From Streptococcus lutetiensis (lineage in GTDB: Bacteria > Bacillota > Bacilli > Lactobacillales > Streptococcaceae), in the NCBI RefSeq assembly GCF_900475675.1, contig NZ_LS483403.1:1488001-1552000 (forward strand): a DNA stretch of 64,000 nt, read 5' to 3'. Positions 44,208-54,895 of the stretch are shown piece after piece. How positions within the stretch are numbered: the first letter of the stretch is position 1; each line of letters opens with the position of its first letter. A program made the position numbers and the translations under genes. The notes below the pieces were generated by a model that saw only the letters and a list, made by a program, of their open reading frames with translations, was not told the origin of the DNA and did not search any database.

Positions 44208-46532
44208 ATGGCGACTGTTAAAACAAATGCAGATGTTTTTGAAAAAGCCTGGGAAGGCTTTAAAGGTACTGACTGGAAAGAAAAAGCCAGCGTTTCTCGC
44301 TTCGTTCAAGCTAACTACACACCATATGATGGTGATGAAAGCTTCTTAGCGCCAGCTACTGAACGCTCTCTTAAAATCAAGAAAATCATTGAAGACACTA
44401 AAGCTAAATACGAAGCAACGCGTTTCCCAATGGACATTCGTCCAACATCAATCGCAGATATTCCTGCCGGCTATATTTCAAAAGACGATGAATTAATCTA
44501 CGGTATTCAAAATGATGAGTTATTCAAATTGAATTTCATGCCAAAAGGTGGTATCCGTATGGCAGAAACAGCACTTAAAGAACATGGTTATGAACCAGAT
44601 CCTGCTATTCACGAAATTTTCACAAAATACACTACTACAGTAAATGACGGAATTTTCCGCGCTTATACATCTAATATTCGCCGTGCCCGTCACGCTCACA
44701 CAGTAACTGGTCTTCCAGATGCTTACTCACGCGGACGTATCATCGGTGTTTATGCTCGTCTTGCTCTTTATGGTGCAGACTACTTGATGCAAGAAAAAGT
44801 TAACGACTGGAACGCTATCACAGAAATCGACGAAGAATCTATTCGTCTTCGCGAAGAAGTTAACATGCAATACCAAGCTCTTGGTGAAGTTGTTAAACTT
44901 GGTGACCTTTACGGTGTTGATGTCCGTAAACCAGCCATGAACGTTAAAGAAGCTATCCAATGGGTAAACATCGCCTTCATGGCCGTATGTCGTGTTATCA
45001 ACGGTGCTGCTACTTCTCTTGGACGTGTGCCAATCGTTCTTGATATCTTTGCTGAACGTGACCTTGCTCGTGGTACTTTCACAGAATCAGAAATCCAAGA
45101 ATTTGTCGATGACTTTGTCTTGAAACTTCGTACTGTAAAATTTGCTCGTACTAAAGCTTACGACGAGCTTTACTCTGGTGACCCAACATTCATCACTACA
45201 TCTATGGCTGGTATGGGTGCTGACGGTCGTCACCGTGTTACTAAAATGGACTACCGTTTCTTGCACACACTTGATAATATCGGTAACGCTCCAGAACCAA
45301 ACTTGACAGTTCTTTGGACTGATAAATTGCCATATTCATTCCGTCGCTACTGTATGAAAATGTCACACAAACACTCTTCAATCCAATACGAGGGTGTGAC
45401 AACAATGGCTAAAGATGGTTACGGTGAAATGTCATGTATCTCATGTTGTGTATCACCACTTGACCCAGAAAACGAAGAACAACGTCACAACATCCAATAC
45501 TTTGGTGCTCGTGTAAACGTCCTTAAAGCTCTTCTTACTGGTTTGAACGGTGGTTACGATGATGTTCACAAAGACTACAAAGTATTTGACATCGAACCAG
45601 TTCGTGACGAAATCCTTGATTTCGAAACGGTCAAAGCTAACTTTGAAAAATCTCTTGATTGGTTGACTTCAACTTACGTAGATGCCCTTAACATCATTCA
45701 CTACATGACTGATAAATACAACTACGAAGCTGTTCAAATGGCATTCTTGCCAACTAAACAACGTGCCAACATGGGATTCGGTATCTGTGGTTTCGCTAAT
45801 ACCGTTGATACTTTGTCAGCAATCAAATACGCTACTGTTAAACCAATCCGTGACGAAGATGGTTACATTTACGACTACGAAACAACTGGTGACTTCCCTC
45901 GTTGGGGTGAAGATGATCCTCGTTCTAACGAACTTGCTGAATGGTTGGTAGAAGCTTACACTACTCGTCTTCGTAGCCACGAACTTTACAAGAACGCTGA
46001 AGCTACTGTATCACTTCTTACAATCACTTCAAACGTCGCTTACTCTAAACAAACTGGTAACTCTCCAGTTCACAAAGGTGTTTACCTCAACGAAGATGGT
46101 ACCGTAAACCTTTCTAAACTTGAATTCTTCTCACCAGGTGCCAACCCATCTAACAAAGCTCGTGGTGGTTGGTTGCAAAACTTGAACTCTCTTGCAAGCC
46201 TTGACTTCTCATATGCTGCAGACGGTATCTCACTTACAACTCAAGTTTCTCCACGCGCTCTTGGTAAGACATTTGATGAACAAGTTGATAACTTGGTAAC
46301 TATCCTTGATGGTTACTTCGAAAACGGTGGACAACACGTTAACTTGAACGTCATGGACCTTAAAGATGTTTATGACAAGATTATGAATGGTGAAGATGTT
46401 ATCGTTCGTATCTCAGGTTACTGTGTCAACACTAAATACCTTACTAAAGAACAAAAGACAGAATTGACACAACGCGTCTTCCACGAAGTTCTTTCAATGG
46501 ATGATGTTGCTGAAACTGTTGCTGCTAAATAA
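44208..46532 (+). CDS. pflB: Formate acetyltransferase (pyruvate formate-lyase)
   Basis: Glycyl-radical enzyme converting pyruvate and CoA to acetyl-CoA and formate in anaerobic mixed-acid fermentation. 774 residues. The adjacent active cysteines are in [12 protein letters not shown] near 408-419, and the glycyl-radical site is VRISGYCVN near 742. Highly codon-biased as expected for an abundant protein. AAGGAG precedes the ATG. The activating enzyme (pflA) is not in this window. Confidence 0.97.
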   Translation: MATVKTNADVFEKAWEGFKGTDWKEKASVSRFVQANYTPYDGDESFLAPATERSLKIKKIIEDTKAKYEATRFPMDIRPTSIADIPAGYISKDDELIYGIQNDELFKLNFMPKGGIRMAETALKEHGYEPDPAIHEIFTKYTTTVNDGIFRAYTSNIRRARHAHTVTGLPDAYSRGRIIGVYARLALYGADYLMQEKVNDWNAITEIDEESIRLREEVNMQYQALGEVVKLGDLYGVDVRKPAMNVKEAIQWVNIAFMAVCRVINGAATSLGRVPIVLDIFAERDLARGTFTESEIQEFVDDFVLKLRTVKFARTKAYDELYSGDPTFITTSMAGMGADGRHRVTKMDYRFLHTLDNIGNAPEPNLTVLWTDKLPYSFRRYCMKMSHKHSSIQYEGVTTMAKDGYGEMSCISCCVSPLDPENEEQRHNIQYFGARVNVLKALLTGLNGGYDDVHKDYKVFDIEPVRDEILDFETVKANFEKSLDWLTSTYVDALNIIHYMTDKYNYEAVQMAFLPTKQRANMGFGICGFANTVDTLSAIKYATVKPIRDEDGYIYDYETTGDFPRWGEDDPRSNELAEWLVEAYTTRLRSHELYKNAEATVSLLTITSNVAYSKQTGNSPVHKGVYLNEDGTVNLSKLEFFSPGANPSNKARGGWLQNLNSLASLDFSYAADGISLTTQVSPRALGKTFDEQVDNLVTILDGYFENGGQHVNLNVMDLKDVYDKIMNGEDVIVRISGYCVNTKYLTKEQKTELTQRVFHEVLSMDDVAETVAAK

Positions 46533-46541
46533 TAAATATCG

Positions 46542-46575
46542 AAAAAGACTTTGTCAGTTGACAGAGTCTTTTTTT
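46542..46575 (+). terminator. Terminator after pflB
   Basis: AAAAAGACTTTGTC-AGTT-GACAGAGTCTTTTTTT. Its right arm doubles as the -35 of the next gene. Confidence 0.9.
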
Positions 46576-46595
46576 GTCCTTAAAATAGAGCTATG
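46558..46595 (+). promoter_or_regulatory. GNAT promoter inside pflB terminator, leaderless start
   Basis: TTGACA (46558-46563), 17 bp, TAAAAT (46581-46586), 6 nt, ATG at 46593. The -35 is part of the terminator loop and right arm. Confidence 0.6.
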
Positions 46596-47030
46596 AGAAT
46601 CAAACAAACCAGAAATACACTTTCAAACACCTATTTAGATGCCATGAAAATCCGTCAAATCGTTTTTGTAAAAGGCCAAGGCGTTCCTTTATCTCTTGAA
46701 ATCGATGAAAACGAAGCTTATTGCCTGCATTTTGTTCTTTATAATGACTTAGGAAATGCTGTCGCTACCTGCCGTATTTTGCCAAATCAAGACCACAGCA
46801 AAGCCACCTTGCAGCGCATGGCTGTTCTTCCTGACCAACAAGGAAAGCATTTGGGAAAACACCTTCTAGAAGAAGTCATCACTTTTTGTAAACAACAAGG
46901 ATTTAAAGAAATGATTCTTCATGCGCAGTTAACAGCAAAAGGCTTTTACGATAAACTTGGCTTTATTCCTTTTGGTGAAGAATTTGAGGAAGCAGGCATC
47001 CAACATATCAGTATGATGAAAACTTTATAA
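46593..47030 (+). CDS. GNAT-family N-acetyltransferase
   Basis: 145-residue acetyl-CoA-dependent acetyltransferase of the ElaA/YjdJ-like GNAT type; substrate unknown. Acetyl-CoA loop MAVLPDQQGKHLGKHLLEEV near 82-101 with the Q/RxxGxG/H pattern, and FYDKLGFIPFGEEFEEAGIQ near 119-138. No ribosome site; start supported by the promoter geometry and family N terminus. Confidence 0.88.
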   Translation: MRIKQTRNTLSNTYLDAMKIRQIVFVKGQGVPLSLEIDENEAYCLHFVLYNDLGNAVATCRILPNQDHSKATLQRMAVLPDQQGKHLGKHLLEEVITFCKQQGFKEMILHAQLTAKGFYDKLGFIPFGEEFEEAGIQHISMMKTL

Positions 47031-47040
47031 AATAAAAAAG

Positions 47041-47066
47041 CACTCCTGACCAAAAGTCAAGAGTGT
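47041..47066. terminator. Hairpin between convergent GNAT and DUF1269 genes
   Basis: CACTCCTGAC / GTCAAGAGTG with a CAAAA loop; T-rich flank on the plus strand. Confidence 0.65.
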
Positions 47067-47112
47067 TTATTTTCACTGTTTAGAGATGAATAGTATATCT
47101 GACTGCTTAGGA

Positions 47113-47727
47113 CTATTCTTTTCCTCTTAAGCGACGGAATTTAGCCTTAATGGCTTCTGCAATATCATTTCCCTGCTCTTTTAAATGATTGACACGACGT
47201 TCATTCATGTCTTCTTGAACCTTATCATAAAGTTCATCTTGAACTTGACCTGCAAGTTCAACTTCACGAGCAAGGGCAACAGCATCCCAACGCATAATAT
47301 TAGTCTTATAAGGAGCAAAGACATGGTTCAATATATTTTCGTCCTCTTCATGCACCAAAGCAATAACAGCAACATCGCCATCAAGTAACTTAGTTGTCAC
47401 TTCTTCAATCAAGCTATTGTCAGTAGCGTCTGTCATACTACCACTTGCAGCACCAGCAAGACTTCCGATACCATAGCCGAGAATAACACCAATTGGTCCA
47501 CTCAAGATACCAATCAAACCACCAACAATGCCACCAATCGTTGCATATTCACGGCTGGTGTCATCGAAATCAACAGAATCTTTGATAGTGATTTTACCAT
47601 TTTCATTCTTGACCAAGGCAATTTGTGCGATTTGGGTGTGGTTGTCTTGCTTGAAAGCTTTTAATTCTGAAAATGCTTGATAAGCTTCACTTTCAATATT
47701 GAAAACAACAGTAAGTACATCTGCCAT
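47113..47727 (-). CDS. DUF1269 family protein with glycine-zipper span
   Basis: 204 residues from the ATG at 47727 (MADVLTVVFNIESEAYQAFS), preceded by AAAGGAGGATAAGGTT; the 47760 reading begins before this site. A glycine-rich amphipathic segment GGIVGGLIGILSGPIGVILG continues to about residue 95 and suggests membrane insertion, flanked by a ferredoxin-like part and a charged tail. DUF1269 members are of unknown role and often stress-induced. A cre-like TGAAAACGTTTTAA lies upstream (47795-47808). Confidence 0.82.
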   Translation of the reverse strand: MADVLTVVFNIESEAYQAFSELKAFKQDNHTQIAQIALVKNENGKITIKDSVDFDDTSREYATIGGIVGGLIGILSGPIGVILGYGIGSLAGAASGSMTDATDNSLIEEVTTKLLDGDVAVIALVHEEDENILNHVFAPYKTNIMRWDAVALAREVELAGQVQDELYDKVQEDMNERRVNHLKEQGNDIAEAIKAKFRRLRGKE

Positions 47728-47825
47728 AACCTTATCCTCCTTTTCTCTGGTTACTTTCATTATAGCACTTTCACGCTAAAAAAGCCGAGAAAAATTAAAA
47801 CGTTTTCACAATAATAGCAATCTTT

Positions 47826-48746
47826 TTAAAAATTTTCCTGAATCCAGTTAGAAATTTTCTGACGTTCTTTAATCCAAAGCGGACGGTCATCGTAAGAATA
47901 GGTCCTATTAGTTAAGAAAATAGCCGCTTTTTGCTCTTTATGGTTACTAGCCACATAAGTCCCCGTATAACCCGTGTGGTCTAGCCAATCTCCTTCTTTA
48001 TTCCAAGCAAGTGAACGTTCCTTATTAGCATGACTAAAGTTTTGCCAAATATCACTCGCAAAATCATCCGTCAGATAATGCTGACACAGCTTTTCAAGAT
48101 CAGCTAGATTAGAAAATAGCCCAGCTGAGCCAGCGTGATTTTTAAGCACCTTAGCTTTAGGGTCATGGACAACTCCGTCAGAAATCCCTGCTACCGTTGG
48201 CACAGCACCTTTAACTGGTCCAAAACCTGTCTTAGTCATGTCAAAAGGTTCAAAGACAGTTTCTTTGAAAATCCCATCTAAAGATTTCCCAAAAATACCT
48301 TCTAACATGAAACCAAGTAATAAAAAGTTAATATCTGTGTACAAGAAATCTTTTTTATCTTCTACCGTAATGTGATTAATAGCCTCTTTTAACTCCTTGG
48401 CGTTAAGTGCATCACGATTCGGAATAAAAGGATTAATTCCACTGCTATGTGTTAAGAGCTGGCGAAGCGTCAGTTTTTCCTCATGAAAATCAGGATAGTA
48501 CTGCTTAAGTGGCGCATCAATATCCAACTTTCCTTCGCGAACGAGCGAAATAAGAACCGTTCCGACACCAACAACCTTAGATACAGAGGCCAAATCATAA
48601 ATTAAATCAGGAACAACAGGAGCCTTACCATCAATCGTTCCAATATAATGCTCTGTCCATTGATTGTCTTTAAAAAGAGCTAAACTAGCTCCATGATAAA
48701 TATTGCGATCAATTTGATCATTGATAATGTCTAGCAAATCTGTCAT
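47826..48746 (-). CDS. Serine hydrolase of the beta-lactamase/PBP4* family
   Basis: 306-residue class C beta-lactamase-like hydrolase without a signal peptide, so probably a cytoplasmic esterase or peptidase. Active-site S-X-X-K is SVSKVVG near 55-61 (DLASVSK), and the HTGYTG box near 270 takes the KTG position. The ATG at 48746 overlaps the cppA stop by 4 bp; the TTG at 48758 is not needed. Substrate not predictable. Confidence 0.85.
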   Translation of the reverse strand: MTDLLDIINDQIDRNIYHGASLALFKDNQWTEHYIGTIDGKAPVVPDLIYDLASVSKVVGVGTVLISLVREGKLDIDAPLKQYYPDFHEEKLTLRQLLTHSSGINPFIPNRDALNAKELKEAINHITVEDKKDFLYTDINFLLLGFMLEGIFGKSLDGIFKETVFEPFDMTKTGFGPVKGAVPTVAGISDGVVHDPKAKVLKNHAGSAGLFSNLADLEKLCQHYLTDDFASDIWQNFSHANKERSLAWNKEGDWLDHTGYTGTYVASNHKEQKAAIFLTNRTYSYDDRPLWIKERQKISNWIQENF

Positions 48747-49489
48747 TTGATAAACCAAATTTCAACTTGACTAGGATCTGAAAGAACCAAAACACTTTCT
48801 TTTTTATCTAAATAGATAGATTGTCCTTTAGCCTCTAAATAATCAGCCAAAGCTTTAAGATTGTAGTTCTTAGGAACCTTAAATTCTAGGATTTCTAAAT
48901 CCCATGTTTTTTGAGGATCAACAGTTAAATTTGCTCCATTTCCTTGTTCAAACTGAAGATCTAACGGCAATTTACCTCCGAATACGGTTTGATAAAAGGC
49001 TTGTGTGCCAGCTTTGTCAGCAACATTTAGTGTCAAACTTTCAAAATGGAACTCAGAAACTTCTTTTAAATCATCATTTTCAGGAAATGTTTTGTTCTCA
49101 ATTTCTCTTAATTCATGGATGTTATCTTCTGAATGCAAGAGGAAAAGGTCACCTTCTGGAGATACTGTTTCAAAAGCATAACCACGTTTACCTTTGAAAA
49201 GTCGTTCCACATCGATGCCGTTACCTAAAATACCTTCAATTTCAGCTGCTTTAGGAATTTTAACGACAATTCTATTAATCTTTTTGTCACCTTCAACAGC
49301 ACAAGTATCTGGTGCTGGTGATTCTTCAATGACAAAATGAGCATTTCGTTGTTTTGTTGAAAATACAGCAATAGCATTTTCTTCATTCACTAACTTAAAG
49401 CCTAATTTTTGATAAAAATCGATGTTATGATCACGATTGTTGATACGTAAAACGGGATGCCTAAACGTGACTCCGTTAAATAAAGTCAT
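48743..49489 (-). CDS. cppA: CppA-family glyoxalase-fold protein
   Basis: 248 residues with two glyoxalase/bleomycin-resistance-like halves: FRHPVLRINNRDHNIDFYQK near 9-28 and FHFESLTLNVADKAGTQAFY near 147-166, the latter with FYQTVFGGKLP. In streptococci this is CppA, reported as a C3-degrading protein; whether it is a protease or an enzyme of small molecules is unsettled. Located beside glpF and pepX as in related species. Starts with AGGAGATAATT before the ATG. Confidence 0.85.
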   Translation of the reverse strand: MTLFNGVTFRHPVLRINNRDHNIDFYQKLGFKLVNEENAIAVFSTKQRNAHFVIEESPAPDTCAVEGDKKINRIVVKIPKAAEIEGILGNGIDVERLFKGKRGYAFETVSPEGDLFLLHSEDNIHELREIENKTFPENDDLKEVSEFHFESLTLNVADKAGTQAFYQTVFGGKLPLDLQFEQGNGANLTVDPQKTWDLEILEFKVPKNYNLKALADYLEAKGQSIYLDKKESVLVLSDPSQVEIWFIK

Positions 49490-49618
49490 AATTATCTCCT
49501 CACAGTGTTTTTTGTTAGATTATGTTGTACAAGTTCTTACAAAAATAAGGACCGAGCCTTTTCTATTTTAGAAAAAAATAGTCAGTTTGACAAGAAATTA
49601 TGCTCTCCTGGCATAATA

Positions 49619-49640
49619 AAAAAGAACCCGAAGGTTCTTT
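49619..49640 (-). terminator. Terminator after glpF
   Basis: AAAGAACC-TTCG-GGTTCTTT read on the minus strand, a stable tetraloop hairpin followed by TTTATT. Confidence 0.85.
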
Positions 49641-49662
49641 TCTGGTTTATTATCTGGTTATC

Positions 49663-50508
49663 TTATAGGTATAAGAATTTGAACAAGGCAACTGCAGCTA
49701 CACCAGCAAGGATTGGAGCTACAACTGGTACCCATGAATACCACCATTTAGAATCGCCTTTATATTCACCAAGAATTGATTTTGGAAGCAACGCATGGAC
49801 GATACGTGGACCAAGATCACGTGCAGGGTTAAGACCAGGACCAGTAGGACCACCAAGTGATGCAACAAGTGTCATTACAAGGAAACCAAGTCCTAAGTGA
49901 GCAACAGCAAGTGAACCTGTAGTGAAAGGAGCAACTTGAGTTGCAGCTGTAGAAGCATCATAACCTACAGCAGTCAATTTTGCAACTAATTCTGCACCGA
50001 AGTAGTTTTTAGTAAGTGCCATAGCACCGAAGAAAAGTACGAATGAACCTAGGAACTCATTCAAGAAACCATTAATCCAAGCAGCTTTGTGACTTTCTTT
50101 TGTACCGTCGTCAACAGCTGAGATAGTTGAGAATGAACCAAGGATAGCATTTGGATTTTCAGTTTTAAGGTAGTATGGCTTGTGTGTCATAACGACAAGC
50201 AATTGACCAAACATTGCACCAAGTAATTGAGCAATGATGTACTGTGGAACGTGTGACCAGTCAAACAAACCTGAAACTGCAAGTGCAAGTGTGAAGGCTG
50301 GATTAATGTGGTTACCTGAAACGTTACCAAACATGAGTGCAGGAATCATAACACCAAAACCATACCCAAGTGCGATGATAACCCACCCAGAGTTATTCCC
50401 TTTTGTCCCCTTAAGTTCCACATTAGCAACTGCACCATTACCAAGAATGATGAGTAAAGCTGTCCCGATAAATTCTGTGATGTATTTCACAGTCCATGAA
50501 AAGTCCAT
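49663..50508 (-). CDS. glpF: Aquaglyceroporin / glycerol facilitator
   Basis: 281-residue MIP-family channel with six spans and two half-helices. NPA boxes GNHINPAFTLALAV near 64-77 and GLNPARDLGPRIVHAL near 223-238. The Asp after NPAR and the residues around it are those of glycerol-permeable (GlpF/Gla) rather than strict water channels. Divergent from pepX with a shared intergenic region carrying an AAAACGTTTAC cre-like site. Confidence 0.92.
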   Translation of the reverse strand: MDFSWTVKYITEFIGTALLIILGNGAVANVELKGTKGNNSGWVIIALGYGFGVMIPALMFGNVSGNHINPAFTLALAVSGLFDWSHVPQYIIAQLLGAMFGQLLVVMTHKPYYLKTENPNAILGSFSTISAVDDGTKESHKAAWINGFLNEFLGSFVLFFGAMALTKNYFGAELVAKLTAVGYDASTAATQVAPFTTGSLAVAHLGLGFLVMTLVASLGGPTGPGLNPARDLGPRIVHALLPKSILGEYKGDSKWWYSWVPVVAPILAGVAAVALFKFLYL

Positions 50509-50590
50509 GTCTTTTTGTTTCCTCCAAAAAAAAATATAGCTTAGACAACTAACATTTTATCAAGTATAATAGATAATGTAAAGGTTATCT

Positions 50591-50610
50591 GTAAAATTAA
50601 AACGTTTACT
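50591..50610 (+). promoter_or_regulatory. cre-like site upstream of pepX
   Basis: TTAAAACGTTTACTTT, matching the ACGT-centred cre pattern, 20 bp before the pepX ribosome site. Could affect pepX or the divergent glpF. Confidence 0.4.
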
Positions 50611-50629
50611 TTTAGAAGGAGAAATTTTC

Positions 50630-52921
50630 ATGAAATATAACCAATTCTCTTACATACCAAGGCCTGCCGATACTTGTGAACAAGAATTACAAGCTCTTGG
50701 ATTTGAGCTTAACAAACGTCAATCTGATAAAGAGACACTGGAGCACTTCTGTCGTAAGATTTTCTTTAATTATAAAGACACGGATTACCCACTTCACAAT
50801 CTTATTGCAGATTTTGAGACAGATTTACTGACATTTTTTAAATCTGATCGTCCTCTAACGGCAGATATTTTTTATACCATCACCCTTCAATTACTCGGAT
50901 TCACACCACACGTTGATTTTACAGATACAACTGACTTTTTAGAGAAAATCGATTTTCCAATCAATTACCAAAAAGGTCACATCATCGAGGCACTTTACCA
51001 GCTTCTTCTTAGTCGTCAAAAAAATGGTATGACTTTGCTTGATGACTTGATTAGTAAAGGACTTATCCCAGTTGATAATGATTATCATTTTTTCAATGGT
51101 AAATCTTTAGCAACCTTTAATACAAATGATTTAATTCGTGAAGTTGTTTATGTACAAGCTCCGCTTGATACTGACAATGATTGTCAATTAGATTTGGTTA
51201 AAGTTAATATCATTCGTCCTAAAACTAGCCACAAAGTACCAACAATGATGACTGCTAGCCCTTATCACGAAGGGACAAATATCGTTGCTAACGATAAAAA
51301 ACTTTACAAAATGGAAGGCAACTTAGCTATCAAGCAAGCAGGTAAAATCAGTGTGGAGACACGTAACTTCGAGCCACTTGAAACTCCTGAGCTAGACCTT
51401 CCAGTCGGTGATGCTGAAGAAAGTTTTAGCTTTATCGATCCTTATACCTTGAATGACTATTTCTTAGCTCGTGGATTTGCAAATATTTACGTTTCAGGAG
51501 TAGGGACTGCTGGTTCAAATGGTTTTATGACAAGTGGTGACTACGCTCAGGTAGAAAGTTTTAAAGCTGTTATCGATTGGTTAAATGGCAGAGCAATCGC
51601 CTTTTCTAGCCACCGTCGTGATCAAAAAGTGCTAGCTGATTGGTCAAATGGTTTAGTTTGTACCACTGGTAAATCTTATCTCGGAACTATGTCAACTGCC
51701 CTTGCCACAACCGGCGTTGAAGGACTAAAAGTCATCATTGCCGAATCAGCTATTTCATCTTGGTATGACTACTACCGTGAAAATGGTCTTGTCTGCAGCC
51801 CTGGTGGTTACCCTGGTGAAGACCTCGATGTCCTTACCGAATTGACTTACTCACGTAATTTGCTTTCTGGTGATTATCTCCGTAACAACGCACACTATCA
51901 AGAACTTTTAGATAAACAATCTTTAGAACTTGATCGTACTTCTGGTGATTATAATCAGTTCTGGCATGACCGCAACTATCTTCCTCATGCTGATAAAGTG
52001 AAAGCTACTTGTGTTTACACACATGGTCTTCAAGACTGGAACGTTAAACCGCGTCACATTTTTAACATTTTTAACGCATTGCCAAGCTCTGTTGAAAAGC
52101 ATGCCTTCCTTCACAATGGAGAACATGTCTACATGCACAACTGGCAATCTATTGATTTTCGTGAAAGTATGAATGCTTTGCTCTCTCAAAAACTCTTAGG
52201 TCAAGATAATCATTTCGTTTTGCCAACACTTATCTGGCAAGATAATAGCCAAGAACAAGCTTGGACAAGCTTAGCTGAATTTGGCAGTAACAATCAATCA
52301 ACTTTAGCCCTTGGTACAGACCAAAAAATCATTGACAATCATTACGCCAAAGCTGAATTTGAACGTTATAGCAAGAATTTCAGAACTTTTAAGAGTGAGT
52401 TATTTACTGGAAAAGCAAATGCCATTTGCCTCGATTTACCAATTGAACACGATTACCATATCAATGGGCAAATCACTCTACACCTAACCGTCAAATCTAG
52501 TGAAAATAAAGGAATTCTGTCTGCCCAAGTCTTAGACTATGGCGAAAAGAAACGTTTTAAAGATGTTCCTTCTGTACTTGATTTATACGCTATTGATAAT
52601 GGACGCAATTTCTCACGTGAAGCTCTCAAAGAATTGCCATTTACCAAAACCAGAGAACGTGTCATCACAAAAGGTGTTCTAAATCTTCAAAATCGTACAG
52701 ATTTGTTAACAATTGAAGATATCCCTGCCAATGAATGGATGACCATTGATTTCACCCTTCAACCAAGCATCTACAAATTGAAAAAAGGCGACACTCTCCG
52801 CGTACTTCTCTACACAACAGACTTTGAGCACACTATCCGTGACAATAGCAATTACATTTTGACAGTTGATTTAGACAAATCAACTTTGGAAATTCCTATA
52901 GAGAATAACGTGAGGCTTTGA
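50630..52921 (+). CDS. pepX: X-prolyl dipeptidyl aminopeptidase
   Basis: Removes N-terminal X-Pro dipeptides during casein/peptide use. 763 residues, the family length. Alpha/beta-hydrolase nucleophile GKSYLGTMS near 346, catalytic Asp in [10 protein letters not shown] near 467 and His in [10 protein letters not shown] near 497. N-terminal oligomerisation domain and C-terminal jelly-roll are both present. AGAAGGAGAAATTTTC precedes the ATG. Confidence 0.96.
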   Translation: MKYNQFSYIPRPADTCEQELQALGFELNKRQSDKETLEHFCRKIFFNYKDTDYPLHNLIADFETDLLTFFKSDRPLTADIFYTITLQLLGFTPHVDFTDTTDFLEKIDFPINYQKGHIIEALYQLLLSRQKNGMTLLDDLISKGLIPVDNDYHFFNGKSLATFNTNDLIREVVYVQAPLDTDNDCQLDLVKVNIIRPKTSHKVPTMMTASPYHEGTNIVANDKKLYKMEGNLAIKQAGKISVETRNFEPLETPELDLPVGDAEESFSFIDPYTLNDYFLARGFANIYVSGVGTAGSNGFMTSGDYAQVESFKAVIDWLNGRAIAFSSHRRDQKVLADWSNGLVCTTGKSYLGTMSTALATTGVEGLKVIIAESAISSWYDYYRENGLVCSPGGYPGEDLDVLTELTYSRNLLSGDYLRNNAHYQELLDKQSLELDRTSGDYNQFWHDRNYLPHADKVKATCVYTHGLQDWNVKPRHIFNIFNALPSSVEKHAFLHNGEHVYMHNWQSIDFRESMNALLSQKLLGQDNHFVLPTLIWQDNSQEQAWTSLAEFGSNNQSTLALGTDQKIIDNHYAKAEFERYSKNFRTFKSELFTGKANAICLDLPIEHDYHINGQITLHLTVKSSENKGILSAQVLDYGEKKRFKDVPSVLDLYAIDNGRNFSREALKELPFTKTRERVITKGVLNLQNRTDLLTIEDIPANEWMTIDFTLQPSIYKLKKGDTLRVLLYTTDFEHTIRDNSNYILTVDLDKSTLEIPIENNVRL

Positions 52922-53041
52922 CACATAAGCATCCTCCTATCATTCTTAGAAGAAAAAATCCTTTCTAATCTATCACATAGGTTTACAAATTTTAATAAGA
53001 CCCCTGCTTACTTTAAAAAATCAAAGAATATCATCTCATAC

Positions 53042-53081
53042 AAAAACCTCCTCTATATCTTATGAACAAGAGGAGGTTTTT
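53042..53081 (+). terminator. Terminator after pepX
   Basis: Perfect 12-bp arms AAAAACCTCCTC / GAGGAGGTTTTT with a 16-nt loop; T-tract continues. Confidence 0.85.
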
Positions 53082-53092
53082 GTGTTTTTATA

Positions 53093-53240
53093 CTCAACGA
53101 AAATCAAAATTAGACTGGGTGACGTAGATTCAGATAAAACTCCGTTATTTTATAATTTGGAATAATAAGCTAAAAACTTCCGTTGAAGATTTTCACACCT
53201 CAAATCAAGTCACAAACGTCTGGGTTTAATTTTCAAAGAG
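53093..53240. repeat. MITE-like 148-bp element
   Basis: The ends CTCAACGAAAATCAAAATTA (left) and CTCTTTGAAAATTAAACCCA (right, reverse strand) form terminal inverted repeats matching at 16 of 23 positions. No ORF inside. The left end resembles a dispersed streptococcal repeat beginning ACTCAACGAAAATCAAA (recollection). The element ends 2 bp beyond the histidine-kinase stop codon. Confidence 0.5.
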
Positions 53241-53242
53241 GG

Positions 53243-54895
53243 TTACTTATAAAAGGTCACAGTCATTTTAGTTCCTAATCCTAGCTGACTTTCCACCTTA
53301 ATATCAGCATGATGTTGATTGACTGCGTGCTTAACAATGGAGAGCCCCAAACCAGTGCCACCCAACTTCTTCGAGCGACTCTTATCAACTCGATAGAAAC
53401 GCTCAAAAATGCGTTCCTGCTCATCTTTGGCGATACCAACTCCAGTATCCTGTACTGTCAGAACAATATCGTCCTCATTCGAAGTGATATCGACAGTCAC
53501 ATCCCCCTTATCACGGTTATAGATGATAGCATTATCACAAAGATTATAAATCAAAGAATGAATAAGGGCATGGTTACCAGTAATATAAGCTGGTTCCCCT
53601 AATAAATGCAAGTTGATATGACGCTCATTTGCCTTAGCAGATAAACTATCTAAAACTTCCTCTGATATCTGATAGAGATTGACGGGTTCCATAGCTAACT
53701 CTTCTGACTCATCAAGATGTGACAGTTTAATAATATCTTCTACCAATTGGATCATACGTTGAGACTCACTGTGGATTTTCTCAGCGAATTGTGGAACATC
53801 TTTTTGCGCAACAACATCACTAGCCAGCATTTCAGAATATCCAGAAATCAAATGTAACGGCGTTTTCAGTTCATGAGAAACGTTTGCCGTAAATTCGCGG
53901 CGCAGCTGCTCTGCCTGAAGTTGCTCTGTAACATCAAAGAAAAGAATTGCTAAACCAGTCACCTTATCCTCAGAGTGAATAGGACGTACCATAACTTTGT
54001 AATGCGCGTCATCTAATTGCAAAACCCCTTCTTGTTTGCGACCCTGAAGACCTTTTTCTAGCCAATTATTTAGTGACAGGTTACGGAGAATTTGCAACAT
54101 ATCTTTACCCAAACAAGTTTGATCAGTCTGCAAAATATCCTGTGCTGCTTGGTTGATACTGATGATACGACAGTTATTGTCTAACAAAATCATACCTTCT
54201 TTAATTTTAGAAATAATGGTATCAAATTCTGATTGACGTTGTTCTATCACAACTTCCCGCTCAGTGACTTCCTTTTGATGTCTGGCAATCCGTCTTAGAA
54301 GGGGTGAAATTTCTTCATAGGCATCATTTTCAAGCGGATGGTCAAGATCCAGTCGATTCAATGGTAACACAATACTCTTAGCAATAGAGTGTGAAAGCCA
54401 CAGAGAGAGTAAGAAGGCCAATATAAGAATAAGAACCAAAGGCTGGAACATACGAAATAAAAGCACTAAAATACTGTGTCTAGTAACAGATAAGCGAATA
54501 ACGGTTCCATTATCCAAGCGCTGAGCAGAATAAAGTGACTGAGTGGTTAAGGTTTTCGAGTATCTAACACTCTCACCGTAACCATCTTTCAAAGCTTCTT
54601 TGATTTCTTCTCTATTAGCATGATTGTCCATGATCTGTGCATCAGACTCATTATCATAGAGAACTTTTCCTTGATTGTCAACCCAAGTGATTCTGACATT
54701 TGACATCTTGAGCTCATTAAAATAATCTTGGCCTTCCAGAGAAACCCCTTGAGCAGCTAAGGCTGTCTCTGTCTGCAACTGTTCCTTTTGTACTTGAGTA
54801 AAGTAGCCATAAAGCAAGCCAACAACCATAAATAGAGTTACAAGAAGAACACCTAGCGTGGCAAAAAAAGTTGAACGAAAGATTTTCTTAATCAT
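53243..54895 (-). CDS. pnpS: Phosphate-responsive sensor kinase (PnpS/PhoR type)
   Basis: 550-residue membrane histidine kinase. N-terminal span (FFATLGVLLVTLFMVVGLLYGY), extracytoplasmic loop 32-145, second span (LILILAFLLSLWLSH), HAMP-like linker, PAS domain (ILLDNNCRIISINQAAQDIL near 230), H box FTANVSHELKTPLHL near 330 with phospho-His, N box NLCDNAIIYN, G boxes DTGVGIAKDE and GGTGLGLSIVKHA. Terminal gene of the pst operon; overlaps pnpR by 8 bp. Confidence 0.92.
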   Translation of the reverse strand: MIKKIFRSTFFATLGVLLVTLFMVVGLLYGYFTQVQKEQLQTETALAAQGVSLEGQDYFNELKMSNVRITWVDNQGKVLYDNESDAQIMDNHANREEIKEALKDGYGESVRYSKTLTTQSLYSAQRLDNGTVIRLSVTRHSILVLLFRMFQPLVLILILAFLLSLWLSHSIAKSIVLPLNRLDLDHPLENDAYEEISPLLRRIARHQKEVTEREVVIEQRQSEFDTIISKIKEGMILLDNNCRIISINQAAQDILQTDQTCLGKDMLQILRNLSLNNWLEKGLQGRKQEGVLQLDDAHYKVMVRPIHSEDKVTGLAILFFDVTEQLQAEQLRREFTANVSHELKTPLHLISGYSEMLASDVVAQKDVPQFAEKIHSESQRMIQLVEDIIKLSHLDESEELAMEPVNLYQISEEVLDSLSAKANERHINLHLLGEPAYITGNHALIHSLIYNLCDNAIIYNRDKGDVTVDITSNEDDIVLTVQDTGVGIAKDEQERIFERFYRVDKSRSKKLGGTGLGLSIVKHAVNQHHADIKVESQLGLGTKMTVTFYK

